Shown here one piece after another: positions 28,566 through 36,352 of a DNA stretch of 64,000 nt (the first letter of the stretch is position 1; each line of letters opens with the position of its first letter). A program made the position numbers and the translations under genes. The stretch is from Amycolatopsis nivea (lineage in GTDB: Bacteria; Actinomycetota; Actinomycetes; Mycobacteriales; Pseudonocardiaceae). The stretch lies in NCBI RefSeq assembly GCF_004522235.1, contig NZ_SDLT01000002.1, positions 1-64,000 of the forward strand. The letters run 5' to 3'. Below the pieces are notes generated by a model, which was not told the DNA's origin, did no database searches, and saw only the letters and a list, made by a program, of their open reading frames with translations.

Positions 28566-28604
28566 TCTCACGGCCCCGGCTGTGCGCGGGCTGTGAATCG
28601 CTCA

Positions 28605-30089
28605 CTAAGGAGTGTTGGCACCGTCACGCAATTGCGGGAACGAGGCCACGAATTCGGTACGCCCCGGACCGCTGTTCACCATCACGCGTCCGGAATGCGC
28701 GGCCACGACCGCAGCGACAATCGCCAGCCCCAGCCCAGTGCTTCCGGCGGCGCGCGAACGCGAATTGTCGCCGCGCGCGAACCGCTCGAATACCTCGGGC
28801 AGGATTTCCGGCGGAATTCCCGGCCCATCGTCCACAACGGACAAAGTGACCCATCCGTCCCTAGTGGACAGTGCGGTGGTCACTATGGTGCCCGCGGGCG
28901 TGTGCGTGCGGGCGTTGCCGAGGAGGTTCAGCACGACCTGGTGCAGTTGCCCGGCATCGCCGAGCACCGCGATCGGTTCGCCGGGAAGTTCCAGCAGCCA
29001 TTTGTGTTCCGGGCCGGCGACGTGCGAATCGGCGACCGCGTCCGCGACCAGCCGGGACAAATCGACCGGCTCGTGCACGACCGGACGCCCGGAATCGAGC
29101 CGGGCGAGCAGCAGCAAATCCTCCACCAGCGTCGTCATCCGCGCCGATTCGGATTCCACCCGGCTCATCGCGAACGCGATGTCCGGCGGCACCTGTTCGC
29201 TGCCGCGCCGGGTCAGTTCGGCATATCCGCGAATCGCGGCGAGCGGCGTGCGCAATTCGTGGCTCGCGTCCGCGACGAACTGCCGCACCCGGCTTTCGCT
29301 GGCATGCCGGGCGGCGAGCGCTTCGGCGATGTGACCGAGCATCCGGTTGATCGCCGAACCGACCTTGCCGACCTCGGTGCGCGGGTCAGTGTCCACTTCG
29401 GGCACTCGCTCGGACAACGCGACCTCGCCGCGGTCCAGCGGCAGTTCGGACACCCGGGAAGCGGTGGCGGCGAGCCGGTCCAGCGGAGCCATCGTGCGCC
29501 GGATCGTGACCGCACCAGCGAACCCGGCGACGAGAATCCCGCCGAGCGCGACGCCGCCGAAGATGAATCCCAGCCGCCACAACGTTTCCGAGACCCGGCT
29601 CATCGGCAGCCCGATCACGGTGAACTCGCCGCGCGGCGAATACGTCGCGACCACCCGGTATTTCTTGAGACTCCCGGGAAGTTCGACCGTGCGGCTCTGG
29701 CCGTTCGGCGCGAGGACGAGCAGGACCCGGTCCTGCTCCGGGGTCAGCGGGACGAGGCCGAACGGGCCGATCACCTGCCCGTTGACCTTGCCGTCGTGGA
29801 CGACCAGGCTGAGCGTCCCCTCGGGCTGGCCGAGCACGCGCAGCGGATCCGGCGGCAGCTTGCCGGAACCGTTGATCGGCGGTCTCGGAACGCCGTGCCG
29901 GAACCCGCGGTCGCTCGCCGCCGACAGCTGCCCGTCGAGCTGCCCGACGAGAAAGCTGTTCAACGCGAACTCGGTGACCACGCCGACGACCAGGCAGACC
30001 AGCGCGAGCAGCGCCGCCAGCTGAACGATCAGCCTGCGGCGCAACGACCACGGACGGCGGCGCTCAGCCCGCGGCGGGTTTGAGGACAT
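28605..30089 (-). CDS. Two-component sensor histidine kinase
   Basis: 494 aa. N-terminal helix (LIVQLAALLALVCLVVGVV), an extracellular domain of about 130 residues, a second helix near GGVALGGILVAGFAGAV, HAMP, then the DHp helix with the phospho-acceptor His in ASHELRTPLAAI, and a HATPase domain with the N box, DDGPGIPPE and GSTGLGLAI. Overlaps the response regulator gene by 26 bases, so the two are translated together. Resembles the OmpR-family partner kinases of actinobacteria (TrcS/CutS-like); the signal is unknown. Confidence 0.92.
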   Translation of the reverse strand: MSSNPPRAERRRPWSLRRRLIVQLAALLALVCLVVGVVTEFALNSFLVGQLDGQLSAASDRGFRHGVPRPPINGSGKLPPDPLRVLGQPEGTLSLVVHDGKVNGQVIGPFGLVPLTPEQDRVLLVLAPNGQSRTVELPGSLKKYRVVATYSPRGEFTVIGLPMSRVSETLWRLGFIFGGVALGGILVAGFAGAVTIRRTMAPLDRLAATASRVSELPLDRGEVALSERVPEVDTDPRTEVGKVGSAINRMLGHIAEALAARHASESRVRQFVADASHELRTPLAAIRGYAELTRRGSEQVPPDIAFAMSRVESESARMTTLVEDLLLLARLDSGRPVVHEPVDLSRLVADAVADSHVAGPEHKWLLELPGEPIAVLGDAGQLHQVVLNLLGNARTHTPAGTIVTTALSTRDGWVTLSVVDDGPGIPPEILPEVFERFARGDNSRSRAAGSTGLGLAIVAAVVAAHSGRVMVNSGPGRTEFVASFPQLRDGANTP

Positions 30090-30816
30090 ACCCGGCGCCG
30101 CGCATGGTGTGGATCATCGGTTCCCGATCGGCGTCGATTTTCTTGCGGAGGTAGGAAATGTACAGCTCGACGATATTCGCCTGGCCGCCGAAATCGTAGC
30201 TCCACACGCGGTCGAGGATCTGCGCCTTCGACAGCACCCGGCGCGGATTGCGCATCAGGTAGCGGAGCAATTCGAACTCGGTCGCCGTCAGCGGCACCAG
30301 ATCGCCGCCCCGGTGCACCTCGCGACTGTCCTCGTCCAGGGTCAGATCGCCGACCACCAGCTGCGAGCCGGTCGATCCGGACACCCCGCCCGCCCGGCGC
30401 AGCAGCGCGCGCAGCCGCAGCGCCACTTCTTCCAGGCTGAACGGTTTGGTCACGTAATCGTCGCCGCCCGCGGTGAGCCCGGCGATCCGGTCCTCCACCG
30501 CGTCCTTGGCGGTAAGGAAAAGAACCGGCAGATACGGCGTTTCGGCGCGCATCCGGCGCAGCACCTCGAGGCCGTCGAAATCGGGCAGCATCACGTCGAG
30601 CACCACGGCGTCCGGCCGGAAATCGCGGCCGACGCGCACCGCCTCGGCGCCGGTGCCCGCGCTGCGCACCTCCCAGCCCTCCATCCGCAGGGCCATGGAC
30701 ACGAGTTCGGCCAGCGTCGACTCGTCGTCGACGACCAGCACGCGGACCGGGCTGCCGTCCGCGCGGCGCAGTTCGGCCTTGCCCCGGCCGGCAGACGCGG
30801 CGTTCACACTGCTCAT
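30064..30816 (-). CDS. OmpR/PhoB-family response regulator
   Basis: 250 aa. Receiver domain with acidic pocket VVDDES, phospho-acceptor Asp74 in VLDVMLPD, and Lys in VTKPFSLEE; the C-terminal winged helix shows LTATEFELLRYL and the terminal hairpin MRGAGYVLKP. The ATG at 30816 is chosen because the receiver begins about 25 residues later; the open frame extends upstream without reason. It probably controls its own operon and the divergent membrane protein gene at 30987. Confidence 0.92.
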   Translation of the reverse strand: MSSVNAASAGRGKAELRRADGSPVRVLVVDDESTLAELVSMALRMEGWEVRSAGTGAEAVRVGRDFRPDAVVLDVMLPDFDGLEVLRRMRAETPYLPVLFLTAKDAVEDRIAGLTAGGDDYVTKPFSLEEVALRLRALLRRAGGVSGSTGSQLVVGDLTLDEDSREVHRGGDLVPLTATEFELLRYLMRNPRRVLSKAQILDRVWSYDFGGQANIVELYISYLRKKIDADREPMIHTMRGAGYVLKPAAG

Positions 30817-30986
30817 GGTGCCATCTTCGGGCCCCGTCTTCAGGTCGGCCTGTGCGCCGGCTGTGTGTTTCCTGTGCGCCGTTCCCCCGCCTGGGTGCAC
30901 AGGTGTCCCCCACGTCCGGCACAGCTTCCGCACAGCGGCCGCCCCGACGCTCGGAAAGGACAAGCGCGAACGTTCCGGAGGAGACC
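30817..30986. promoter_or_regulatory. Divergent promoter region of the two-component system
   Basis: 170 bases between the response regulator start and the membrane protein start. The short repeats of the type GTGCGCCG and TGTGCAC may be the regulator's boxes, but I cannot define them reliably. Placement makes cross-regulation likely. Confidence 0.4.
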
Positions 30987-31544
30987 ATGACGACCGATCC
31001 AGCAGAGGGCGCGACCTGGGGAGAGCAGCCCGCCCCCGCATCCGGCGGCAGCGGCCAGGGCAAGGCGTGGTCCGGCCGGAAAACCGCGATCGCGGCGGGA
31101 GTCGCGGTGGTGATCGCGGTCGGTGGTGGACTGGCGATCTGGGCGGGTACCAGTGGCAATAACGCGGCCGCGCAGCAAGGGCCGGGCGGATTCGGTGGGC
31201 CAGGTGGGCCTGGTGGGTTTGCCGGTCGCGGGGGGATGGGCGGGATGGCTGCGCTGCGGGATGCGTTGCATGGCGATTTCGTGGTGGCGGATTCGGCTGG
31301 CGGGTATGTGACTGAGCGGCTGCAGACGGGGACGATCACCGAGCTCAGTGCTACTTCGGTGACTTTGACTAGCAAGGACGGTTATAAGCAGAGCTATACG
31401 TTGGATTCTTCTACGGAGAAGAGTGGGTCGCCTAAGGCTGGGGACAATGTGACTGTGGTGGCGAAGGTGCAGGGGGCTACGGCTACTGCTACTTCTCTGG
31501 GGGAGGCGCAGCAGTTTGGGGGGCAGCCTCGTCGGCGGGGGTAG
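30987..31544 (+). CDS. Membrane-anchored protein with glycine-rich linker and small extracytoplasmic domain
   Basis: 185 aa. Residues 1-32 are cytoplasmic, 33-53 form one transmembrane helix, then a Gly-rich linker (about 64-87), and a small beta-rich domain with VTERLQTGTITELSATSV and AGDNVTVVAKVQG, which recalls the DUF5666/OB-like fold. ATG at 30987 follows GGAGGAG. Divergent from the two-component system and thus a likely target. Codon use changes along the gene: the first half is C/G-ending, whereas the last 300 bases use many T- and G-ending codons. Confidence 0.78.
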   Translation: MTTDPAEGATWGEQPAPASGGSGQGKAWSGRKTAIAAGVAVVIAVGGGLAIWAGTSGNNAAAQQGPGGFGGPGGPGGFAGRGGMGGMAALRDALHGDFVVADSAGGYVTERLQTGTITELSATSVTLTSKDGYKQSYTLDSSTEKSGSPKAGDNVTVVAKVQGATATATSLGEAQQFGGQPRRRG

Positions 31545-31593
31545 GTGCTTGGTGAGTGGTTGCGTGGGGCACCCCGAAGTTTGATTGTGCTGA

Positions 31594-31650
31594 CGGTTCG
31601 GGGGTGCTTGTCAAGGCGGGAAAGATGCCTTGACAAGCACCCCCGAACCG
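31594..31650. repeat. Perfect 24-bp palindrome with 9-base loop
   Basis: Arms 31594-31617 and 31627-31650 are exact reverse complements; the loop is GGGAAAGAT. It begins 50 bases after the stop at 31544. The stem is far longer than a normal terminator and has no T-run on either side. It may still stop transcription, but it looks like a dispersed palindromic element. Confidence 0.85.
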
Positions 31651-31783
31651 CAGGGAGGCTTCGTATCGGGGTTGGGGGAGGGCTGGGTGCCTCGCTCGTT
31701 GGGTGCATCGGTGCGGTTTTTGGGGTGGGTACCTCGACCGTTGGGAGCACCGGCTGCGGTTTGGGCGGAGGTGGGGGCTTGCG

Positions 31784-31862
31784 CCCCAATGTGGCATTGG
31801 GTGCGTCAGATGCACCCAATGTGGCGTTCGGTGCGTCAGATGCACCCAATGCCACATTGGGG
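31784..31862. repeat. Composite palindromic repeat array
   Basis: Outer 21-bp perfect inverted repeat (31784-31804 with 31842-31862). Inside, a 21-base unit starting GTGCGTCAGATGCACCCAAT occurs twice in direct orientation (31801-31821 and 31831-31851), and each copy is itself partly palindromic around TGCGTCAGATGCA. Every reading frame across it gives repetitive low-complexity peptide, which explains several false open frames. No coding function. Confidence 0.85.
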
Positions 31863-31951
31863 GCACATCCGGGCCGGGGCTGGGCTGGGCGGGTCGCGAG
31901 GGGGAACCTTGAGACACTCCTCAAGAGGGTCCGTCTAGCTAGGAGATGCTC

Positions 31952-32146
31952 GTGAAGCGGTGGATCACGCTGGCGTGCGGTGTGGTGCTGGTGCTCGTCG
32001 GCGCGGTGTGGGTGCTGCAGGGCGTCGGGGTGCTGACCGGCAGTTTCATGACCGGCCAGAAGCTCTGGTTCCTGATCGGGCTGGTCGCGTTCCTCGTCGG
32101 CGTGGTTCTCGTCGCGGCCACCACCTTCCGGAAACGCGTGCGCTGA
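31952..32146 (+). CDS. Small membrane protein, 64 aa
   Basis: Two hydrophobic helices (about residues 4-25 and 35-56) and a basic tail (FRKRVR). The GTG at 31952 is chosen because AGGAG (31941-31945) then has a normal 6-base spacing; the in-frame ATG at 31946 touches the AGGAG directly. Function unknown; such proteins are common in actinobacteria. The stop abuts the stop of the opposing nitroreductase gene. Confidence 0.72.
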   Translation: MKRWITLACGVVLVLVGAVWVLQGVGVLTGSFMTGQKLWFLIGLVAFLVGVVLVAATTFRKRVR

Positions 32147-32593
32147 TCACCGGGTGAAGATCTCGAACACCGGGTAGCCGGGCGCGATCTCCAGCAGCTT
32201 CTCCTCCGGTGCCTTCGCGTCCACGCCCTCGAAGAACGTGCCGACCTCGAATGCCCAGCGCTTGAGGTACGAGCGCAGGATGGCGGGCTTCTCCTCGTCG
32301 GACAGCTCGCGGTAGGTGAACGTCTCGGTGCGGCGGCCGACGGTCAGCTGGCCCTCGCCCGCGGCGCGCAGGTTCCGCACCCACTGGGTTTCGCCGCGTG
32401 CGGCCACCAGGTACTGCTTGCCCTCGAACGGCAGCAGGTTCACCGGCACCTCGCGCAGTTCGCCTGACTTGCGGCCGCGGACGCCCAGCACCCGGCTGCC
32501 CCACACGCTGAGGCCGCGCTTGGTGAGCCAGCGGACGAAGCCGTTGAACGCCGCGGTCGCCTTGCCCGGTTCGAGGTAGCGGGTGCTGGTCAT
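32147..32593 (-). CDS. Deazaflavin-dependent nitroreductase family protein (DDN/DUF385 type)
   Basis: 148 aa. Split beta-barrel flavin fold: VLGVRGRKSGELREVPVNLL is the conserved first part, YLVAARGETQWVRNLRAAGEG the cofactor-binding turn. Members bind coenzyme F420 and reduce quinones or nitro compounds. ATG at 32593 preceded by GAGGAGGACCCG. It faces away from the TetR gene across a region with repeated operator-like sites, so it is probably repressed by that TetR. Confidence 0.9.
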   Translation of the reverse strand: MTSTRYLEPGKATAAFNGFVRWLTKRGLSVWGSRVLGVRGRKSGELREVPVNLLPFEGKQYLVAARGETQWVRNLRAAGEGQLTVGRRTETFTYRELSDEEKPAILRSYLKRWAFEVGTFFEGVDAKAPEEKLLEIAPGYPVFEIFTR

Positions 32594-32612
32594 CGGGTCC
32601 TCCTCGATCTGC

Positions 32613-32699
32613 GAGAGCGGTGCTCTCTGTTGTGAACAGTGAACACCCACAGGCCGTCTCGCGTCAAGAGCAGTGCTCTCGGTTTTGCGCAGCGCTCTC
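32613..32699. promoter_or_regulatory. Three operator-like sites for the adjacent TetR protein
   Basis: Between the nitroreductase and TetR starts. Site 1: GAGAGC-GGT-GCTCTC at 32613-32627. Site 2: AGAGC-AGT-GCTCT at 32667-32679. Site 3, weaker, around GCGCAGCGCTCTC at 32687-32699. Repetition of AGAGCnGTGCTCT between divergent genes is typical of autoregulated TetR-family control. Confidence 0.75.
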
Positions 32700-32719
32700 G
32701 TTCGAGGCACACTGATCGC

Positions 32720-33400
32720 ATGACTGCCGCACCCCGGACCGCCCGCGAGCGGGTCCGTGCAGAGCTGACCCGCGAGATCAAGGACGAGGCCCGCCGTCAG
32801 CTGGCAGACGTCGGCGCGCACGGGCTTTCCCTGCGTGCGGTCTCCCGTGAACTGGGGATGGTCTCGTCGGCGCTGTACCGGTACTTCCCGAGCCGCGATC
32901 ACCTGCTCACCGCGCTGATCGTCGACGCGTACAACGCCGTCGGCCAGGCCGCCGAACAGGCCGACCCGCACACCGGCGACCCGCGCGAACGCTGGCGGGC
33001 CATCTGGCGCGCGACCCGCGACTGGGCCCGCGCGAACCCGCACGAATACGCGCTCATCTACGGGTCGCCGATCCCCGGTTACCAGGCTCCGCAGGACACC
33101 GTCGGCCCCGCCGGGCGAGTGGCCTTCGCGCTGGTCGCGGTGCTGCGCGACGCCCATCCGCACGAGCCGGCGGTCACCGCGCCGATGTCGGAGGAACTGC
33201 GCGCGCAGGCCGACCAGCTCAGCCGGACTCTGGACCTCGACGCGCCGGCCGAGGTCGTCATGCGCGCCATCGCCGCCTGGACCCAGCTGTTCGGCGCGCT
33301 CAATTTCGAGCTGTTCGGCCAGTACGTCGGCAGCGTCGACCCGGCGGACGCGTACTTCGAACACCTCGTCGGGCAGATGGCGGACTTCGTCGGTCTGTAG
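32720..33400 (+). CDS. TetR-family transcriptional regulator
   Basis: 226 aa. N-terminal helix-turn-helix: ELTREIKDEARRQLADVG, then SLRAVSRELGMVSSALYRYF and RDHLLTALI. The C-terminal ligand domain is of the WHG-like kind (TQLFGALNFELFG). Divergent to the deazaflavin-dependent reductase, with operator-like repeats between, so probably its repressor. ATG at 32720. Confidence 0.9.
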   Translation: MTAAPRTARERVRAELTREIKDEARRQLADVGAHGLSLRAVSRELGMVSSALYRYFPSRDHLLTALIVDAYNAVGQAAEQADPHTGDPRERWRAIWRATRDWARANPHEYALIYGSPIPGYQAPQDTVGPAGRVAFALVAVLRDAHPHEPAVTAPMSEELRAQADQLSRTLDLDAPAEVVMRAIAAWTQLFGALNFELFGQYVGSVDPADAYFEHLVGQMADFVGL

Positions 33401-33446
33401 TCCGGGGTAAGTTCGCCGTGGCGCCAAAGCGAAAGGCAGGTTCGAC

Positions 33447-34964
33447 GTGACGGGATGGGCCGGACGGGTCGGCAGGATCCGCGTGATCGGCACCGGGGTG
33501 ATGGGACGCGGCATCGTCCAGCTCGCCGCGACCGGCGGGGTCACCGTGGAACTCGCGGACGTGCAGCCGGAAGCGGTCGCCGCGGCGATCGACCACGTCG
33601 GCGCGATGGTCGACCGGCTGGTCGCCAAGGAGAAGCTGAGCGAGGAGAAGGGCCGTGCGGCGAAGGAACGCCTCGTCCCGGTCGACGGCCCGCTTGCCCC
33701 CGCCGACGGGGTGGACCTGGTGATCGAAGCCGTCCGCGAAGACCTCGACACGAAGCAGACGCTCTTCGCCGGGCTCGAGAAGATCTGCGGCCCCGAAACG
33801 ATCTTCGCGACCAACACCAGCTCGCTGTCGGTCACCCAAATCGCCGCCGGGCTCGCTGACCCGACGCGGATGATCGGCCTGCACTTCTTCAACCCGGTCC
33901 CGCTCATGCGCCTGGTCGAGGTCATCCCCGGCGCGCGCACCGCCGACTGGCTGCCCGGTGAAGCCCTCGAACTCGTCCGCGGCTGGGGCCACGAGCCGGT
34001 GCTGGCGAAGGACGCCCCCGGCTTCCTCGTCAACCACGCGGGCCGCGGCCTGAACACCGAGGCGCTGCAGATTCTTTCCGAATCCCTCGCCGCTCCCGCC
34101 GAGATCGACCGCATCGCGCGCGACGTCCTCGGCCTCAAACTCGGCCCGTTCGAGCTGCTGGACCTCACCGGTTTGGACGTCTCGCACGCGGTGCTGGAAA
34201 GCATCTGGAGCGGCTTCCACTCCGAACCGCGCCTGCGCCCGTCGTGGCTCACCCGCCCGCGCGTCGCCGCCGGACTCTTCGGCCGCAAAACCGGCGAAGG
34301 CTTCTACCGCTATGTCGACGGAAAACAAGAGGTCCCGCCGGAGCCCACCGCTCCGCCCGCCCCGACCACGCCGGTCTACGCCGCCGACGAACGCCTCGGC
34401 CGTCTCCTGTCCGCAGCAGGCGTCGACGTCGTCCCCGACGCCTACCCCGACACGGTTCTCCTGGTGACCCTGCGCGGAGAGTCCACTGTGGACGCTGCGA
34501 GGCAACTCGAACTGCCCGCCGCGCGCGTCGTCGGAATCGACGCCCTCGGCTACGAATCGCGCTTCACCATGTCTGTCCACCCTGGACTGGACCCGCACTA
34601 CGGCCGCGCCGCCTGGGGCGCCCTGGCCGCCACCGGAACCCCGGTCACGGTCGTCCGCGACGGTGCCGCCCCCATCGCGCAACGCCTCCTGGCCTCGATC
34701 ATCAACACGGCTTGCTACATCGCCGACCAGGGTCTCGCGGCCCCCGCCGACATCGACACCGCGGTGCGCCTTGGCCTGGGCTACCCCCGCGGCCCCCTGG
34801 CATGGGGCGATTTGGTCGGCCCGGAAAAGGTCCTGCGCATCCTGAACGGCCTCCTGCGCGGCACCGGGGATCCGCGCTACCGCCCGAGCAGCTGGCTGAC
34901 CGAACGGGTGGCGCTGGGTCTGCCACTCGCCTCCACCGGCACCCGTCCGGCTGATCTGGCCTGA
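33447..34964 (+). CDS. 3-hydroxyacyl-CoA dehydrogenase (PaaH-like)
   Basis: 505 aa. NAD-binding Rossmann motif RVIGTGVMGRGI; the catalytic His lies in GLHFFNPVPLM with FATNTSSLSVTQIA before it; substrate domain with LVNHAGRGLNTEAL. The length and second C-terminal 3HCDH domain (AAPADIDTAVRLGLGYPRGP) match the 3-hydroxyadipyl/3-hydroxybutyryl-CoA dehydrogenases of the phenylacetate type. No other paa genes are nearby, so the pathway is open. GTG start at 33447. Confidence 0.9.
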   Translation: MTGWAGRVGRIRVIGTGVMGRGIVQLAATGGVTVELADVQPEAVAAAIDHVGAMVDRLVAKEKLSEEKGRAAKERLVPVDGPLAPADGVDLVIEAVREDLDTKQTLFAGLEKICGPETIFATNTSSLSVTQIAAGLADPTRMIGLHFFNPVPLMRLVEVIPGARTADWLPGEALELVRGWGHEPVLAKDAPGFLVNHAGRGLNTEALQILSESLAAPAEIDRIARDVLGLKLGPFELLDLTGLDVSHAVLESIWSGFHSEPRLRPSWLTRPRVAAGLFGRKTGEGFYRYVDGKQEVPPEPTAPPAPTTPVYAADERLGRLLSAAGVDVVPDAYPDTVLLVTLRGESTVDAARQLELPAARVVGIDALGYESRFTMSVHPGLDPHYGRAAWGALAATGTPVTVVRDGAAPIAQRLLASIINTACYIADQGLAAPADIDTAVRLGLGYPRGPLAWGDLVGPEKVLRILNGLLRGTGDPRYRPSSWLTERVALGLPLASTGTRPADLA

Positions 34965-34997
34965 GTTTTTGTCGGTGGTGCGCAGTAGCTTTTCGGC

Positions 34998-35256
34998 ATG
35001 ACTGCCACCATCGATCTCACCCTGGACTGCACCAACGCACAACTCCTCGCGGGTTTCTGGAAAACGGCACTCAGCTATGTCGACGAACCTCCGCCGCCAC
35101 AAGGGGACCAGGCCCCGGCTGGCGGCCCTGGATCAAAGCCGAGGCTGGACGCCTGGGGTCGGCGGGCGGGAGATTCTGGCGGAATTCGAGGGGCGCCATG
35201 TGGTGATGGCGGATCCGGAGGGGAGCGAGTTCTGCGTCGCGGCGGTCTCGGCTTAG
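34998..35256 (+). pseudogene. Decayed VOC-family (glyoxalase-like) gene
   Basis: The first 33 codons give a normal VOC N terminus (TIDLTLDCTNAQLLAGFWK ... LSYVDEPPP). The middle of the domain is missing. The end of the family then appears in another frame (GGREILAEFEGRHVVMADP, then EGSEFCVAAVSA and a stop at 35254-35256), with a segment before it that reads best in the third frame (WIKAEAGRLGSAGG). A full VOC protein of this type has roughly 130 residues, so an internal deletion of about 150-200 bases plus at least one frameshift is inferred. A 93-codon frame starting here is therefore not a normal protein. Confidence 0.75.
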
Positions 35257-35377
35257 GTTGTCGAGCTGCTTCGGCTTAGGTTGTGCCGCAACGAAATCTG
35301 CCGCAACGGGTCTTCCACATGCCACTATGCCGTCGCAGAATCCCTTCGCCGCCACGGAAACCGTCTCCGGAAAACCG

Positions 35378-36352
35378 TCAAGACCTGTGCTCGGGAGCCG
35401 CCCCGATCCAACGGCGGTAAGCGGCTTCATCGACGTTGCTCCCGCAGACGATCGTGACCACGTGCCGTCCAGCGAAGCGGTCGCGGTTTTCGAGGATCGC
35501 GGCCACGCCGAGCGCGGCTGAGGGTTCGACGACGAGTCCGGCGCGCTCGAACAGCAGCCGCATGCCAGTGATGATCGACGCCTCCTGAACCAGGACGGCG
35601 TCGTCGGCAACGAGAAGGAGGTCATTCAGCACCGCTGGAATAGGAAAGCGGCCCGCGACGCCGTCGGCGATGGTGTCGGTCGAGTCGGTTGAGACGACGC
35701 GCTGCTGGTGCCAGGAGCGCGTCATCGCCGGTGCGCCCAGTGGCTGGACGCAGATCACCTCGACCTCGGGCGCGCGCTCCTTGAGCACGTGTCCCACGCC
35801 GGTGGCCAGTGCCCCGCCGCCCAAAGCGATCAGTACGGCATCGAACGCGGGCAGGGTGTCCGCCAGTTCCAGGCCGATGGTTGCCGCGCCTTCGCAGGTC
35901 TCGAGGTCCAGGCTGTCTTCGACCAGCCGGATGCCGTCGCGCCGTGCGATGGCTGCTGCTCGTTCGCGTGCCGTTTCGATGTCGCCGTCCACCAGTTCCA
36001 GCCGGGCGTCCAGCGCACGGATCCGCTCGAGCTTGGCGGCGGGTGCGAAGCGGGAGGCCACCACGGTCACGTCGAGTCCTCGGTCGCGGCCGGACCAGGC
36101 GAGGGCTTGGCCGAGGTTTCCCGCGCTCGCGCAAACGACAGCGGAGGCGTGGTTGTCGGCGAGCGCGCTGGCGACGACTTCGGTGCCGCGCGCCTTGAAG
36201 CTGCGGACCGGGTTCGCCGTTTCGAGCTTGATGCTCACCGCGCAGCCGAGGTCGCGTTCCAGCGCTTCGCAACGGAACAGCGGAGAGTCGAGGAAGGCAG
36301 GATCGATCCGCCGGCGAGCGGCCCGGATCCGAGCAGTGTCGAGACGCGTCAT
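35378..36352 (-). CDS. PLP-dependent lyase, threonine dehydratase-like
   Basis: 324 aa, fold type II. PLP lysine Lys53 in VRSFKARG; the SAGNLGQA loop; IALGGGALATG for phosphate binding; C-terminal VTIVCGSNVD. Distinct from the enzyme at 25862. It overlaps the DHPS-like gene by ATGA, so the two are co-translated, which suggests a shared pathway rather than general threonine catabolism. Reaction unknown: dehydratase, ammonia lyase or beta-replacement are all possible. Confidence 0.82.
   Translation of the reverse strand: MTRLDTARIRAARRRIDPAFLDSPLFRCEALERDLGCAVSIKLETANPVRSFKARGTEVVASALADNHASAVVCASAGNLGQALAWSGRDRGLDVTVVASRFAPAAKLERIRALDARLELVDGDIETARERAAAIARRDGIRLVEDSLDLETCEGAATIGLELADTLPAFDAVLIALGGGALATGVGHVLKERAPEVEVICVQPLGAPAMTRSWHQQRVVSTDSTDTIADGVAGRFPIPAVLNDLLLVADDAVLVQEASIITGMRLLFERAGLVVEPSAALGVAAILENRDRFAGRHVVTIVCGSNVDEAAYRRWIGAAPEHRS

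Larger units (their letters stand above)
31545..31951. other. Gene-free stretch, 407 bases, rich in palindromes
   Basis: Contains the two palindromic elements listed separately, at 31594-31650 and 31784-31862, plus G/T-rich spacer on the plus strand (31660-31780). No start codon with a ribosome binding site until the small membrane protein at 31952. No terminal direct duplications or transposase were seen. Confidence 0.7.

Noticed and set aside
31394..31955. Several frames giving repeated peptides such as DAPNATLGAS on both strands
   Set aside because: They arise from the palindromic DNA array; all frames give similar repeats, there is no start context, and no family fits.
34998..35279. Intact 93-residue protein
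   Set aside because: Only the first third matches a VOC domain; the rest is an out-of-frame reading of the decayed gene.
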